Origin: CAYJBH01 sp964371365
GTDB taxonomy: Bacteria > Bacillota > Clostridia > Oscillospirales > Ruminococcaceae
Length of the DNA: 5,929 bases
Direction of reading: 5' to 3'
NCBI GenBank assembly: GCA_964371365.1
Contig: CAYJMO010000099.1
Span: 1 to 5,929 of the forward strand
This document shows positions 1 through 5,695 of this stretch, piece by piece. Below the pieces are notes generated by a model. That model was given only the letters and a program-made list of their open reading frames with translations. It made no database searches and had not been told where the DNA came from. The number at the start of each line of letters is the position of its first letter. Positions within the stretch are counted from its first letter, which is position 1. The position numbers and the translations under genes are program-made.

Positions 1-15
1 TGTGAAATAAATGTG

Positions 16-45
16 TTGACAAATTACCACAAATTTTGGTATCAT
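16..45 (+). promoter_or_regulatory. Sigma-A-like promoter with extended -10, probably driving rny
   Basis: A perfect -35 box TTGACA (16-21) is followed after 18 bp by TATCAT (40-45), which matches the -10 consensus at five of six positions. A TG dinucleotide at 37-38, one base before the -10 box, makes it an extended -10. Transcription would start near position 52 and leave a leader of about 160 nt before the rny start codon. A short inverted repeat, TACCA (25-29) and TGGTA (37-41) around AAATTT, lies between and over the boxes and could be an operator, but its arms are only 5 bp. The rest of 1-107 is AT-rich with no other recognisable feature. Confidence 0.7.
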
Positions 46-107
46 AATAGAGTATAGATTTATTGGAGCATTCCGTTCAATATATACAAAACTGAATATT
101 ATAGTCC

Positions 108-170
108 TTCAACCCCGAAACCCAACACATCTTTCTGCTCGGCAATCTCGTATCGTTTTTCGGGTTTGAA
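108..170 (+). other. Imperfect stem-loop in the rny leader
   Basis: Bases 108-120 (TTCAACCCCGAAA) can pair with 158-170 (TTTCGGGTTTGAA) over 13 positions with one mismatch (113 against 165), closing a loop of about 37 nt. It lies in the predicted 5' untranslated region, about 43 nt before the chosen start codon. No run of T follows, so it is not a classical terminator. It would bury the upstream in-frame TTG at 166, which supports starting at the downstream ATG. It might stabilise the leader or bind a regulator; both are inference. Confidence 0.5.
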
Positions 171-213
171 TGACTATAAACTAGACAAAATTAAAGGAAA
201 GGGAAACAAAACT

Positions 214-1764
214 ATGCCACCCATCGTAATCGTGGTGATAGTTGTGCTTGCTTTGATTGCCATTGCTGTGGCTTTCTTTCTCGGCGCTAACTATCGCAGT
301 AAAAGTGACGCAAATATCCTCGGAAGTGCAAAAGAACAGGCGACAAAGTTGCTTAACGACGCTATAAAGCAGGCGGAACAACGCCGCAAAGAGGCAAGTG
401 TCGAGGCGAAGGACGAGATCTTTAAACTACGCAGTGAGGCGGACAAGGAGATAAAGGACCGTCGCAGTGAAATCCAACGAGGTGAACGTCGCCTTGACCA
501 AAAGGAAGAGGCACTGGATAAACGTATCACCACCCAGGAGAAAAAGGAGGAGGATCTCAAAAATCGCACCGAGCTTTTAAATGCGCGACTTGCGGAGATA
601 GAGCAGATAAAGGAGCGCCAACTCTCAAAATTGGAACAGCTCGCCGGCATGTCTACCGAATCGGCAAAAACTCTTTTGATGCAGCAACTGGACGAGACAC
701 TCTCTCACGAAAAGGCGGTGAAGATATCCGCATACGACGTGCAGTGCAAGGAGGATTGTGACCGTCTTGCGCGTGAGCACATCTCGGCGGCAATATCGCG
801 TTGCGCCGCCGACCACGCGAGCGAGGTGACCGTCTCGGTTATCCCCATCGCAAACGATGACCTTAAAGGACGTATAATCGGTCGTGAGGGTCGCAACATT
901 CGTGCACTGGAGACGGCGACCGGTGTTGAACTCATTATCGACGACACGCCGGAGGCAATAACCATCTCCAGCTTTGATCCGGTGCGCCGTGAGGTTGCAC
1001 GCCAGACTATTGAAAAGTTAATCTTAGACGGTCGTATCCATCCCGCTCGTATCGAGGAGATGGCGGAAAAATGCCGTAAAGATGTCAATCAGGTTATCAA
1101 GCGCGAGGGCGAGAAGGCTGTCATGGACGCCTGTGTCAACGGACTTCATCCCGACCTTGTCAAGCTTATCGGTCGCTTAAAATATCGTACCAGCTACGGT
1201 CAAAACGTGCTTAAACATTCCCTTGAGGTGTCCTATATATCCGGACTTCTCGCCGCGGAGCTCGGCATAAATGTGCCACAGGCAAAGCGCGCCGGACTGC
1301 TGCATGATATCGGCAAGGCATTGGATCACGAGGTGGAGGGTACCCACATTTCAATAGGCGTAGAGCTCGCCAAAAAGCATAAGGAAAATCAGGCAATCAT
1401 TCACGCTATCGAGGCTCACCACGGTGATGTCCCTGCTACCACACCGCTCGCATTCATCGTCATGGCGGCGGATGCTATCAGTGCGGCTCGCCCCGGTGCA
1501 CGACGTGAAAACCTCGAGAGCTATATCAAACGCCTTGAAAGCTTGGAGGAGATAGGCAAGAGCTTTGAGGGTGTCGAGACCTGCTTTGCATTGCAGGCGG
1601 GACGTGAGGTGCGTATAATGGTCAAGCCGGAGAATATCACCGACGACCAGATAGTTATCATGGCGAGGGATATCGCCAAAAAGGTGGAGGACGAGCTCAC
1701 CTACCCCGGTCAGATTAAGGTGAACGTCATCCGTGAAAGTCGTGCAACAGAATACGCTAAATAG
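214..1764 (+). CDS. rny: Ribonuclease Y (membrane-anchored endoribonuclease)
   Basis: RNase Y starts bulk mRNA decay and processing in Firmicutes by cutting single-stranded, often AU-rich RNA at the inner face of the membrane. From ATG 214 the protein has 516 aa, close to the 520 aa of the B. subtilis enzyme. Domains in order: a hydrophobic N-terminal anchor (about residues 3-25), a long charged coiled coil rich in K, E and R (about 35-165), a KH RNA-binding domain with the GREG loop (223-226, within GRIIGREGRN), and an HD phosphohydrolase domain with His335 (HSLEV), the His-Asp pair 364-365 (LLHDIGKA) and Asp419 (MAADAIS). The reading frame extends upstream to a TTG at 166. I reject that start because it has no ribosome binding site, lies in the leader stem and would put a charged stretch before the anchor. 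ATG 214 has a purine-rich AAAGGAAAGGG about 10 nt upstream. Function is confident; the start is probable. Confidence 0.96.
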   Translation: MPPIVIVVIVVLALIAIAVAFFLGANYRSKSDANILGSAKEQATKLLNDAIKQAEQRRKEASVEAKDEIFKLRSEADKEIKDRRSEIQRGERRLDQKEEALDKRITTQEKKEEDLKNRTELLNARLAEIEQIKERQLSKLEQLAGMSTESAKTLLMQQLDETLSHEKAVKISAYDVQCKEDCDRLAREHISAAISRCAADHASEVTVSVIPIANDDLKGRIIGREGRNIRALETATGVELIIDDTPEAITISSFDPVRREVARQTIEKLILDGRIHPARIEEMAEKCRKDVNQVIKREGEKAVMDACVNGLHPDLVKLIGRLKYRTSYGQNVLKHSLEVSYISGLLAAELGINVPQAKRAGLLHDIGKALDHEVEGTHISIGVELAKKHKENQAIIHAIEAHHGDVPATTPLAFIVMAADAISAARPGARRENLESYIKRLESLEEIGKSFEGVETCFALQAGREVRIMVKPENITDDQIVIMARDIAKKVEDELTYPGQIKVNVIRESRATEYAK

Positions 1765-1783
1765 ATTATTATTAAGGGAGTAT

Positions 1784-1809
1784 AAGTTTGAAAATAGATT
1801 TTCAAACTT
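1784..1809 (+). repeat. Perfect 12-bp inverted repeat after rny (possible 3' hairpin)
   Basis: AAGTTTGAAAAT (1784-1795) and ATTTTCAAACTT (1798-1809) are exact reverse complements around a 2-nt centre. In RNA the inner A-U pairs would open to form a larger loop. It starts 20 bp after the rny stop. A U-rich stretch (1815-1827) begins only after a CCGAG interruption, and the stem is poor in GC, so at best it is a weak intrinsic terminator. It may instead protect or process the 3' end of the rny message. Confidence 0.6.
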
Positions 1810-1829
1810 CCGAGTTTTGTTTCTTTTAA
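1788..1829 (+). CDS. Possible 13-codon small ORF between rny and pduL
   Basis: A strong ribosome binding site AAGGGAG (1774-1780) lies 7 nt before a TTG at 1788. That TTG opens a frame reading MKIDFQTSEFCFF and ends at TAA 1827-1829. Four of the 13 residues are Phe. Its start lies inside the first inverted repeat, so translation would disrupt that hairpin, which is the geometry of a leader peptide. Against this, TTG starts are uncommon, the ORF is very short, and neither threonine nor lysine codons are enriched, as would be expected of an attenuator for the genes downstream. It could also be the remnant of a lost gene. I do not recognise the peptide. Confidence 0.2.
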   Translation: MKIDFQTSEFCFF

Positions 1830-1845
1830 ACGGAAAACGTTTAAA
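1825..1845 (+). repeat. Perfect 8-bp inverted repeat, second of three
   Basis: TTTAAACG (1825-1832) and CGTTTAAA (1838-1845) are exact reverse complements around the 5-nt centre GAAAA. It may be an RNA hairpin or a dyad operator for a dimeric regulator. No promoter boxes could be placed convincingly around it, so operator function is speculative. It directly abuts the next repeat. Confidence 0.5.
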
Positions 1846-1866
1846 TTTCGCCACCATGTGGCGAAA
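1846..1866 (+). repeat. Perfect 9-bp inverted repeat, third of three
   Basis: TTTCGCCAC (1846-1854) and GTGGCGAAA (1858-1866) are exact reverse complements around a 3-nt CAT. It has the highest GC content of the three repeats and is the most likely to form a stable RNA hairpin. It is followed on the plus strand by a run of seven A (1870-1876), not T, so it is not a plus-strand intrinsic terminator. It ends 17 nt before the pduL ribosome binding site, so it could influence pduL translation or mark an RNA 5' end after processing. Confidence 0.55.
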
Positions 1867-1900
1867 CCGAAAAAAACATCAATAAGGAGTAATTATAAAA

Positions 1901-2467
1901 ATGAACGTTATGGTAGAAACTTCGGCTCGCCACATTCATGTGAGCCAATCAGATCTCGAAATTCTTTTCGGCGCAGGCTATGAGCTGACCAACAAAAAAG
2001 AACTGTCCCAACCGGGTCAATATGTATGTCACGAGCGTTTGACCGTGACGGGACCTAAAAGGGAGATAGTCGGCGTGTCCATCCTCGGACCGGTTCGTCC
2101 GGCGACACAGGTGGAGATATCGCTCACCGATGCGCGCAGTATCGGTGTTGCCGCCCCTATTCGTGAGTCCGGAAACGTTGCCGGTTCGCCCGGTTGCGTC
2201 CTCAAAGGCCCGGCCGGTGAGGTCACCCTCAGCGAGGGCGTTATAGTAGCAAAGCGTCACCTGCACTGCACCCCTGAGGATGCGGCGAAGTTCGGTATTG
2301 CCGATAAAGAGATAATCAGCCTCAAATGTGGAGCAAATGAGCGCTCCACCATCCTTGGCGATGTTGTTGTTCGTGTTGCCGACTCTTTTTCGACCGCTGT
2401 GCATATCGACACCGACGAATCCAACGCGGCAGGTGGTCCGTCAAGTGGCGAAATAATCAAAGGTTAA
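1901..2467 (+). CDS. pduL: PduL-type phosphate acyltransferase (phosphotransacylase)
   Basis: This enzyme exchanges CoA and phosphate on short acyl groups (propanoyl-CoA or acetyl-CoA to the acyl phosphate). With acetate kinase it would yield ATP and acetate or propionate. It is not related to the classical Pta. The 188-aa protein has both halves of the PduL fold with the expected metal-site residues: His11 and His13 (ARHIH), Glu72 (VEISLTDAR), His120 and His122 (KRHLH), His168 (VHIDTDE), and the likely catalytic Arg66 (GPVRPATQ). Their spacing fits what I recall of the Rhodopseudomonas PduL structure. It starts directly at the catalytic domain, with no N-terminal encapsulation peptide, and no shell genes are nearby, so it is probably a free cytosolic housekeeping form. 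AAGGAG (1884-1889) lies 11 nt before the ATG. It is separated from hom by only 22 bp and is probably co-transcribed with it. The preferred acyl group cannot be told from sequence. Confidence 0.93.
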   Translation: MNVMVETSARHIHVSQSDLEILFGAGYELTNKKELSQPGQYVCHERLTVTGPKREIVGVSILGPVRPATQVEISLTDARSIGVAAPIRESGNVAGSPGCVLKGPAGEVTLSEGVIVAKRHLHCTPEDAAKFGIADKEIISLKCGANERSTILGDVVVRVADSFSTAVHIDTDESNAAGGPSSGEIIKG

Positions 2468-2489
2468 CACATAAGGGAAGACAGTTTTA

Positions 2490-3542
2490 ATGACAAATAT
2501 TGCAATCCTCGGTTTTGGCATTGTAGGCAGTGGTGTTTATGAACTGCTGGAACAAAACGGTGATCACATCAACACAAATACCGGCGAAAAAATAAATATT
2601 AAACGAGTTTTAGATCTGCGCGATTTCTCCTCTCACCCCTGCAAGGCGGATTTTTCCAGTGATATAAACGACATTTTGAACGATGAAGAAATATCGGTGG
2701 TGGTGGAGACGATGGGTGGTGTCAAGCCCGCCTATGGGTACGTCAAGGCATGTCTAAAAGCAAAAAAGAGTGTCGTCACCTCCAACAAGCATTTAGTGGC
2801 GGAGCACGGCACCGAACTCATAGCTATAGCCAAGGACAAGGGAGTCTGCTTTTTGTTCGAGGCGAGCGTCGGCGGCGGCACTCCGATAATATCGCCACTA
2901 CATCGCATGATTGCTACGACCAATAAAATTGGGGCGGTGTACGGCATTATGAACGGCACCACCAACTATATACTCGGCCGCATGGAGAGGTCGGGGCTAA
3001 GCTTTGACGAGGCACTGCGTGAGGCGCAGGCAAAAGGTTTTGCCGAGGCAGACCCAAGCGCCGACATAGATGGAACAGACGCACAGCGCAAGATATCAAT
3101 ACTCGCATCGATAGTGTTTAAAAATTATCTGCCGCCGTGCGTTATTCCGACGCGCGGTATCAGGGATATAACCCTTGATGATATACGCACCGCACAAAAG
3201 AGAGAGATGTCCATAAAATTGATTGCATATGCAAGGATGGATGGGCATAAGCTATATTGTGGAGTGTCGCCGTTGCTCGTGCCAAAACAGCACGTCCTAT
3301 CGTCGGTGCATGGTGTGTACAATGGTCTTGTCACTTCCTGTAACATGCTGGGTGATGTGATGTTTTACGGTCAAGGCGCCGGAAGTGTCGCCACCGCGAG
3401 CGCAGTTGTGTCCGATATCCTCGAGTGCGTGAACATCGGCACATCGATCCATGATACTCTGTGCTGGGGAGTGGAAAGCTACAACGAGATAGCACCGCAG
3501 GCGGCAACTTTATCTGCACTTTCCGACGTGGCCGAGCTATGA
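2490..3542 (+). CDS. hom: Homoserine dehydrogenase, short form without ACT domain
   Basis: Reduces aspartate semialdehyde to homoserine with NAD(P)H, the branch step towards threonine and methionine. The 350-aa protein shows an N-terminal Rossmann loop GFGIVGSGVY (8-17), the lysine of TSNKHL (Lys100), the substrate-domain signature GIMNGTTNYIL (152-162), and the acidic-lysine active site around FAEADPSADIDGTDAQRK (Glu186, Asp192, Asp197, Lys201). The conserved YGQGAGSVATASAVVSDIL (293-311) closes the catalytic domain, and only about 38 residues follow. The roughly 80-residue C-terminal ACT domain found in the Bacillus enzyme (about 433 aa) is absent. Similar short forms exist in archaea and yeast. 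The end is not a frameshift artefact at the junction: the TGA overlaps the thrB start in the usual coupled arrangement. AAGGGA (2473-2478) is 11 nt upstream of the ATG. Loss of the ACT domain suggests altered or no threonine feedback at this step (inference). Confidence 0.95.
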   Translation: MTNIAILGFGIVGSGVYELLEQNGDHINTNTGEKINIKRVLDLRDFSSHPCKADFSSDINDILNDEEISVVVETMGGVKPAYGYVKACLKAKKSVVTSNKHLVAEHGTELIAIAKDKGVCFLFEASVGGGTPIISPLHRMIATTNKIGAVYGIMNGTTNYILGRMERSGLSFDEALREAQAKGFAEADPSADIDGTDAQRKISILASIVFKNYLPPCVIPTRGIRDITLDDIRTAQKREMSIKLIAYARMDGHKLYCGVSPLLVPKQHVLSSVHGVYNGLVTSCNMLGDVMFYGQGAGSVATASAVVSDILECVNIGTSIHDTLCWGVESYNEIAPQAATLSALSDVAEL

Positions 3543-4438
3543 TGTATTCTGTAGAGGTCAGCGCAACCTCCGCAAATATCGGCAGTGGATTTGACAGTCT
3601 GGGGCTCGCACTCAGCATCCACAACCGCGTCATGGCGGAGGAATATGACCGCATTGAGATAACCGCTGCGCCCGGTGCTTCTACCGGTGAGGATAACCTC
3701 ATATACTCCACCATAAAAAACCTGTTTGATGAATGTGCAAAGCCGTTAAGCGGTCTGCGACTTATCGAACAGCCGGCGATACCATCGACAAGGGGTCTTG
3801 GCTCCTCGTTGGCGTGTATAGTGTCGGCGTTACTTCTCGCAAACGAGATGTTAGGTCACCCCATGACCGACGATGAACTGCTCAACAAGGCGACCGAGAT
3901 AGAGGGTCACCCCGACAACGTCGCACCGGCACTGCTCGGCGGCTTTGTGACCGGTGTGTATGACGAGAACAAACTGCACTACCACCGCAAACCTATTAGT
4001 GAGCACCTTTGTTTTGTGGCGTTTGTTCCACCCTTCAAGCTCTCCACCGAAAAGGCGAGGGCGGTGCTCCCAACGTCGCTCCCATTTGCCGACGCAGTCT
4101 ATAACATAGGCAGGAGTGCACTTGCCACCGCGGCGTTCTGTGAGGGACGGTATGACCTTTTGGAGATTGCGACACGCGATCGGGTGCAACAACAATATCG
4201 ATTGCCGCTGATACGCGGCGGTGAGTTGATGTTTGAGCTCTGCCCGAGCTGGGGCGCAAGGACGGTATATATCAGTGGCGCAGGGCCGACAATAATGGCG
4301 GTGGTGACCAAGGATCACCTTAAGGACTTTTTACAGCATGCCGAAAAGGGCATTGCGGAGCATAAGGATATAAGTGACTACGGCATAATGCGGCTCTCGC
4401 CGTGTAACGATAAACCCAAGGTACGGAGAATAGATTAG
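3539..4438 (+). CDS. thrB: Homoserine kinase (GHMP kinase family)
   Basis: Phosphorylates homoserine with ATP to O-phosphohomoserine, the substrate of threonine synthase. From the ATG at 3539 it has 299 aa, typical for ThrB. Visible motifs: the N-terminal substrate strand SATSANIGSGFDSLGLAL (8-25), the ATP-binding GHMP loop PSTRGLGSSLA (82-92), GHPDNVAPALLGG (123-135), and the C-terminal glycine motif SGAGPT (246-251). The ATG overlaps the hom stop as ATGA, and a second ATG follows at once (3542), so the exact start is 3539 or 3542. The frame stays open upstream to 3461, but that stretch lies inside hom and is not homologous to kinase. There is no clear ribosome binding site, so translation probably depends on ribosomes terminating on hom. 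Its stop codon directly abuts the lysC ATG. Confidence 0.95.
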   Translation: MMYSVEVSATSANIGSGFDSLGLALSIHNRVMAEEYDRIEITAAPGASTGEDNLIYSTIKNLFDECAKPLSGLRLIEQPAIPSTRGLGSSLACIVSALLLANEMLGHPMTDDELLNKATEIEGHPDNVAPALLGGFVTGVYDENKLHYHRKPISEHLCFVAFVPPFKLSTEKARAVLPTSLPFADAVYNIGRSALATAAFCEGRYDLLEIATRDRVQQQYRLPLIRGGELMFELCPSWGARTVYISGAGPTIMAVVTKDHLKDFLQHAEKGIAEHKDISDYGIMRLSPCNDKPKVRRID

Positions 4439-5647
4439 ATGGCAATTATTGTACAGAAGTTCGGTGGCAGTTCCGTCGCCGATAGGGACAAGGTGTTCCG
4501 CGTCGCTAAGATTGTGGCAGACACCTACAGCGCCGGCAACAGCGTTGCGGTGGTGGTCTCGGCACAGGGGGATACCACCGATGACCTGTTGGAGAAGTTC
4601 GACGAGGTGACCGCAAAGCCGGCTCTTCGTGAGAGAGATGCGCTACTTGCGGCAGGGGAACAGATGTCGGCGGCACTGCTTGCGGCGGCACTTATCGAGA
4701 TGGGCTATTCCGCGATCTCGTTGACCGGACGACAAGCCGGTTTTCACACCGATCGTCACCATCAACGTGCGAGGATAACACGGCTCGACCCGGAGCGCAT
4801 CGAAAATGAATTTGCGAAGAATCACATTGTGGTCATCGCAGGATTTCAGGGTATAAACAGCTCCGACGACATTACGACTCTCGGTCGTGGCGGCAGTGAC
4901 ACCAGTGCGGTTGCGGTCGCGGTGGCACTCAAGGCGGATAGATGTCAGATTTTTACCGATGTCGAGGGTGTTTTCACCTGTGACCCAAGAATAGCCAAAA
5001 ATGCGCAAAAGCTTGATGAAATAACCTTTGATGAGATGTTGGAACTCGCCTCGCTCGGTGCGCAGGTGCTCAACAACCGCTCGGTCGAGCTTGCAAAAAA
5101 GTACGATGTGGAGCTGGAGGTTCTATCCAGTATCACAAACAACCCCGGTACAGTAGTTAAGGAGGTAACGAACGAAGTGGAAGGTATGTTAATTAAAGGT
5201 GTCGCTAAGGACACAAATGTGGCGGTTTTCTCGATAGTGGGCGTGTCAGACACACCCGGTACCTCGTTCAAATTATTCTCCTACCTCGCACAGCATAAGA
5301 TAAATGTAGATATTATTCTTCAGAGTGTCGGTCGCGAGAATACAAAGGACATCACCTTTACAGTCCCGGGAACCGAGATTGAGCTGGTCAAAGGGATGAT
5401 GGAGGAGTTTTGTTCAAAGCACGGCGCAAAGGGTGTTGTGGTGTCGGACGACGTCGCCAAGGTCTCGATAGTTGGCGCAGGAATGCAGAGCCACAGCGGT
5501 GTCGCCTCTAAAATGTTTGAGGCACTGTATGAGGCGGGCATAAACATCAAGATGATATCCACCAGCGAGATAAAGATATCGGTTCTCATCAACAAGGCGG
5601 AGGTGGACAAGGCGGTCGTAGCGGTACACAACGCGTTTGTGGGCTAA
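4439..5647 (+). CDS. lysC: Aspartate kinase (aspartokinase), alpha chain with two ACT domains
   Basis: Phosphorylates aspartate to aspartyl phosphate, the first step to lysine, threonine, methionine and diaminopimelate. The 402-aa protein is the Bacillus aspartokinase II type (B. subtilis alpha chain 408 aa). Motifs: KFGGSS (7-12), SAQGDTTDDL (41-50), AAGEQMS (71-77), TLGRGGSDTSA (147-157), DVEGVFTCDPRI (174-185) and the LASLGAQVL helix (203-211). Two ACT domains follow (about 260-330 and 340-400), the second with KMISTSEIKISVL (371-383), which sits at the allosteric interface in this family. It probably responds to lysine and/or threonine; which one cannot be decided here. The start abuts the thrB stop with no gap, and GGAG (4425-4428) gives a ribosome site 10 nt upstream inside thrB. 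An internal start at codon 247 may produce a second product, described separately. No lysine riboswitch or T-box motif is visible ahead of the cluster. Confidence 0.96.
   Translation: MAIIVQKFGGSSVADRDKVFRVAKIVADTYSAGNSVAVVVSAQGDTTDDLLEKFDEVTAKPALRERDALLAAGEQMSAALLAAALIEMGYSAISLTGRQAGFHTDRHHQRARITRLDPERIENEFAKNHIVVIAGFQGINSSDDITTLGRGGSDTSAVAVAVALKADRCQIFTDVEGVFTCDPRIAKNAQKLDEITFDEMLELASLGAQVLNNRSVELAKKYDVELEVLSSITNNPGTVVKEVTNEVEGMLIKGVAKDTNVAVFSIVGVSDTPGTSFKLFSYLAQHKINVDIILQSVGRENTKDITFTVPGTEIELVKGMMEEFCSKHGAKGVVVSDDVAKVSIVGAGMQSHSGVASKMFEALYEAGINIKMISTSEIKISVLINKAEVDKAVVAVHNAFVG
5159..5179 (+). promoter_or_regulatory. Internal Shine-Dalgarno and GTG start inside lysC
   Basis: AAGGAGGT (5159-5166) is a full-length match to the anti-Shine-Dalgarno end of 16S rRNA. 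It lies 10 nt ahead of an in-frame GTG (5177-5179, lysC codon 247); an in-frame ATG is codon 250. In B. subtilis the aspartokinase II beta subunit is translated from an internal start at about codon 246 of the same gene. Caution: the motif also encodes Lys-Glu-Val and a similar AAGGAGG occurs by codon use within rny (748-754), so the match alone is not proof. Confidence 0.55.
5177..5647 (+). CDS. lysC: Probable aspartokinase beta subunit (nested in lysC)
   Basis: Translation from the internal GTG would give 156 aa (or 153 aa from the ATG at 5186) in the same frame as the full enzyme. It would consist only of the two ACT domains. In B. subtilis aspartokinase II the equivalent 163-aa product associates with the alpha chain in an alpha2-beta2 enzyme and contributes to effector binding. 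The GTG aligns with the Met of the Bacillus beta chain just before the first ACT strand (VEGMLIKGVA here). The position and ribosome site are seen directly; production of a separate protein is inferred from the family. Confidence 0.5.
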   Translation: MEGMLIKGVAKDTNVAVFSIVGVSDTPGTSFKLFSYLAQHKINVDIILQSVGRENTKDITFTVPGTEIELVKGMMEEFCSKHGAKGVVVSDDVAKVSIVGAGMQSHSGVASKMFEALYEAGINIKMISTSEIKISVLINKAEVDKAVVAVHNAFVG

Positions 5648-5655
5648 ATTCTGAC

Positions 5656-5695
5656 AGATACAGCCTTTACCACTATGCCCATAGATATCAGCCTT
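5656..5695. repeat. Short imperfect direct repeat in the convergent gap
   Basis: AGATACAGCCTT (5656-5667) recurs as AGATATCAGCCTT (5683-5695), differing by one extra T, with a spacing of 27 bp. Between them is a small palindrome CTATGCCCATAG (5673-5684). The gap between the lysC stop and the opposing gene is only 46 bp and shows no GC-rich stem followed by a T run in either direction, so no terminator can be called. The repeat may be chance. Confidence 0.35.

Noticed and set aside
166..213. Upstream TTG start for rny adding 16 residues
   Set aside because: There is no ribosome binding site, the codon sits within a predicted stem, and the extra residues are charged and would precede the membrane anchor; ATG 214 gives the expected family length.
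748..760. Internal AAGGAGG followed by GTG in rny
   Set aside because: The GTG is out of frame and only 3 nt away; the motif arises from ordinary Lys-Glu codons.
1850..1859. GCCACCATG resembling a eukaryotic Kozak start
   Set aside because: It is the middle of a perfect inverted repeat in a clearly bacterial context and does not open a useful reading frame.
1784..1866. CRISPR-like or transposon-derived repeat cluster
   Set aside because: The three inverted repeats differ in sequence and spacing and have no target-site duplication or repeated unit.
1765..1900. Lysine riboswitch or T-box ahead of the biosynthetic genes
   Set aside because: The spacer is too short, its repeats are simple separate hairpins, and no conserved T-box motif is visible.
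3461..3538. N-terminal extension of thrB
   Set aside because: This stretch lies in the hom coding region in another frame, and the kinase fold starts right after the ATG at 3539/3542.
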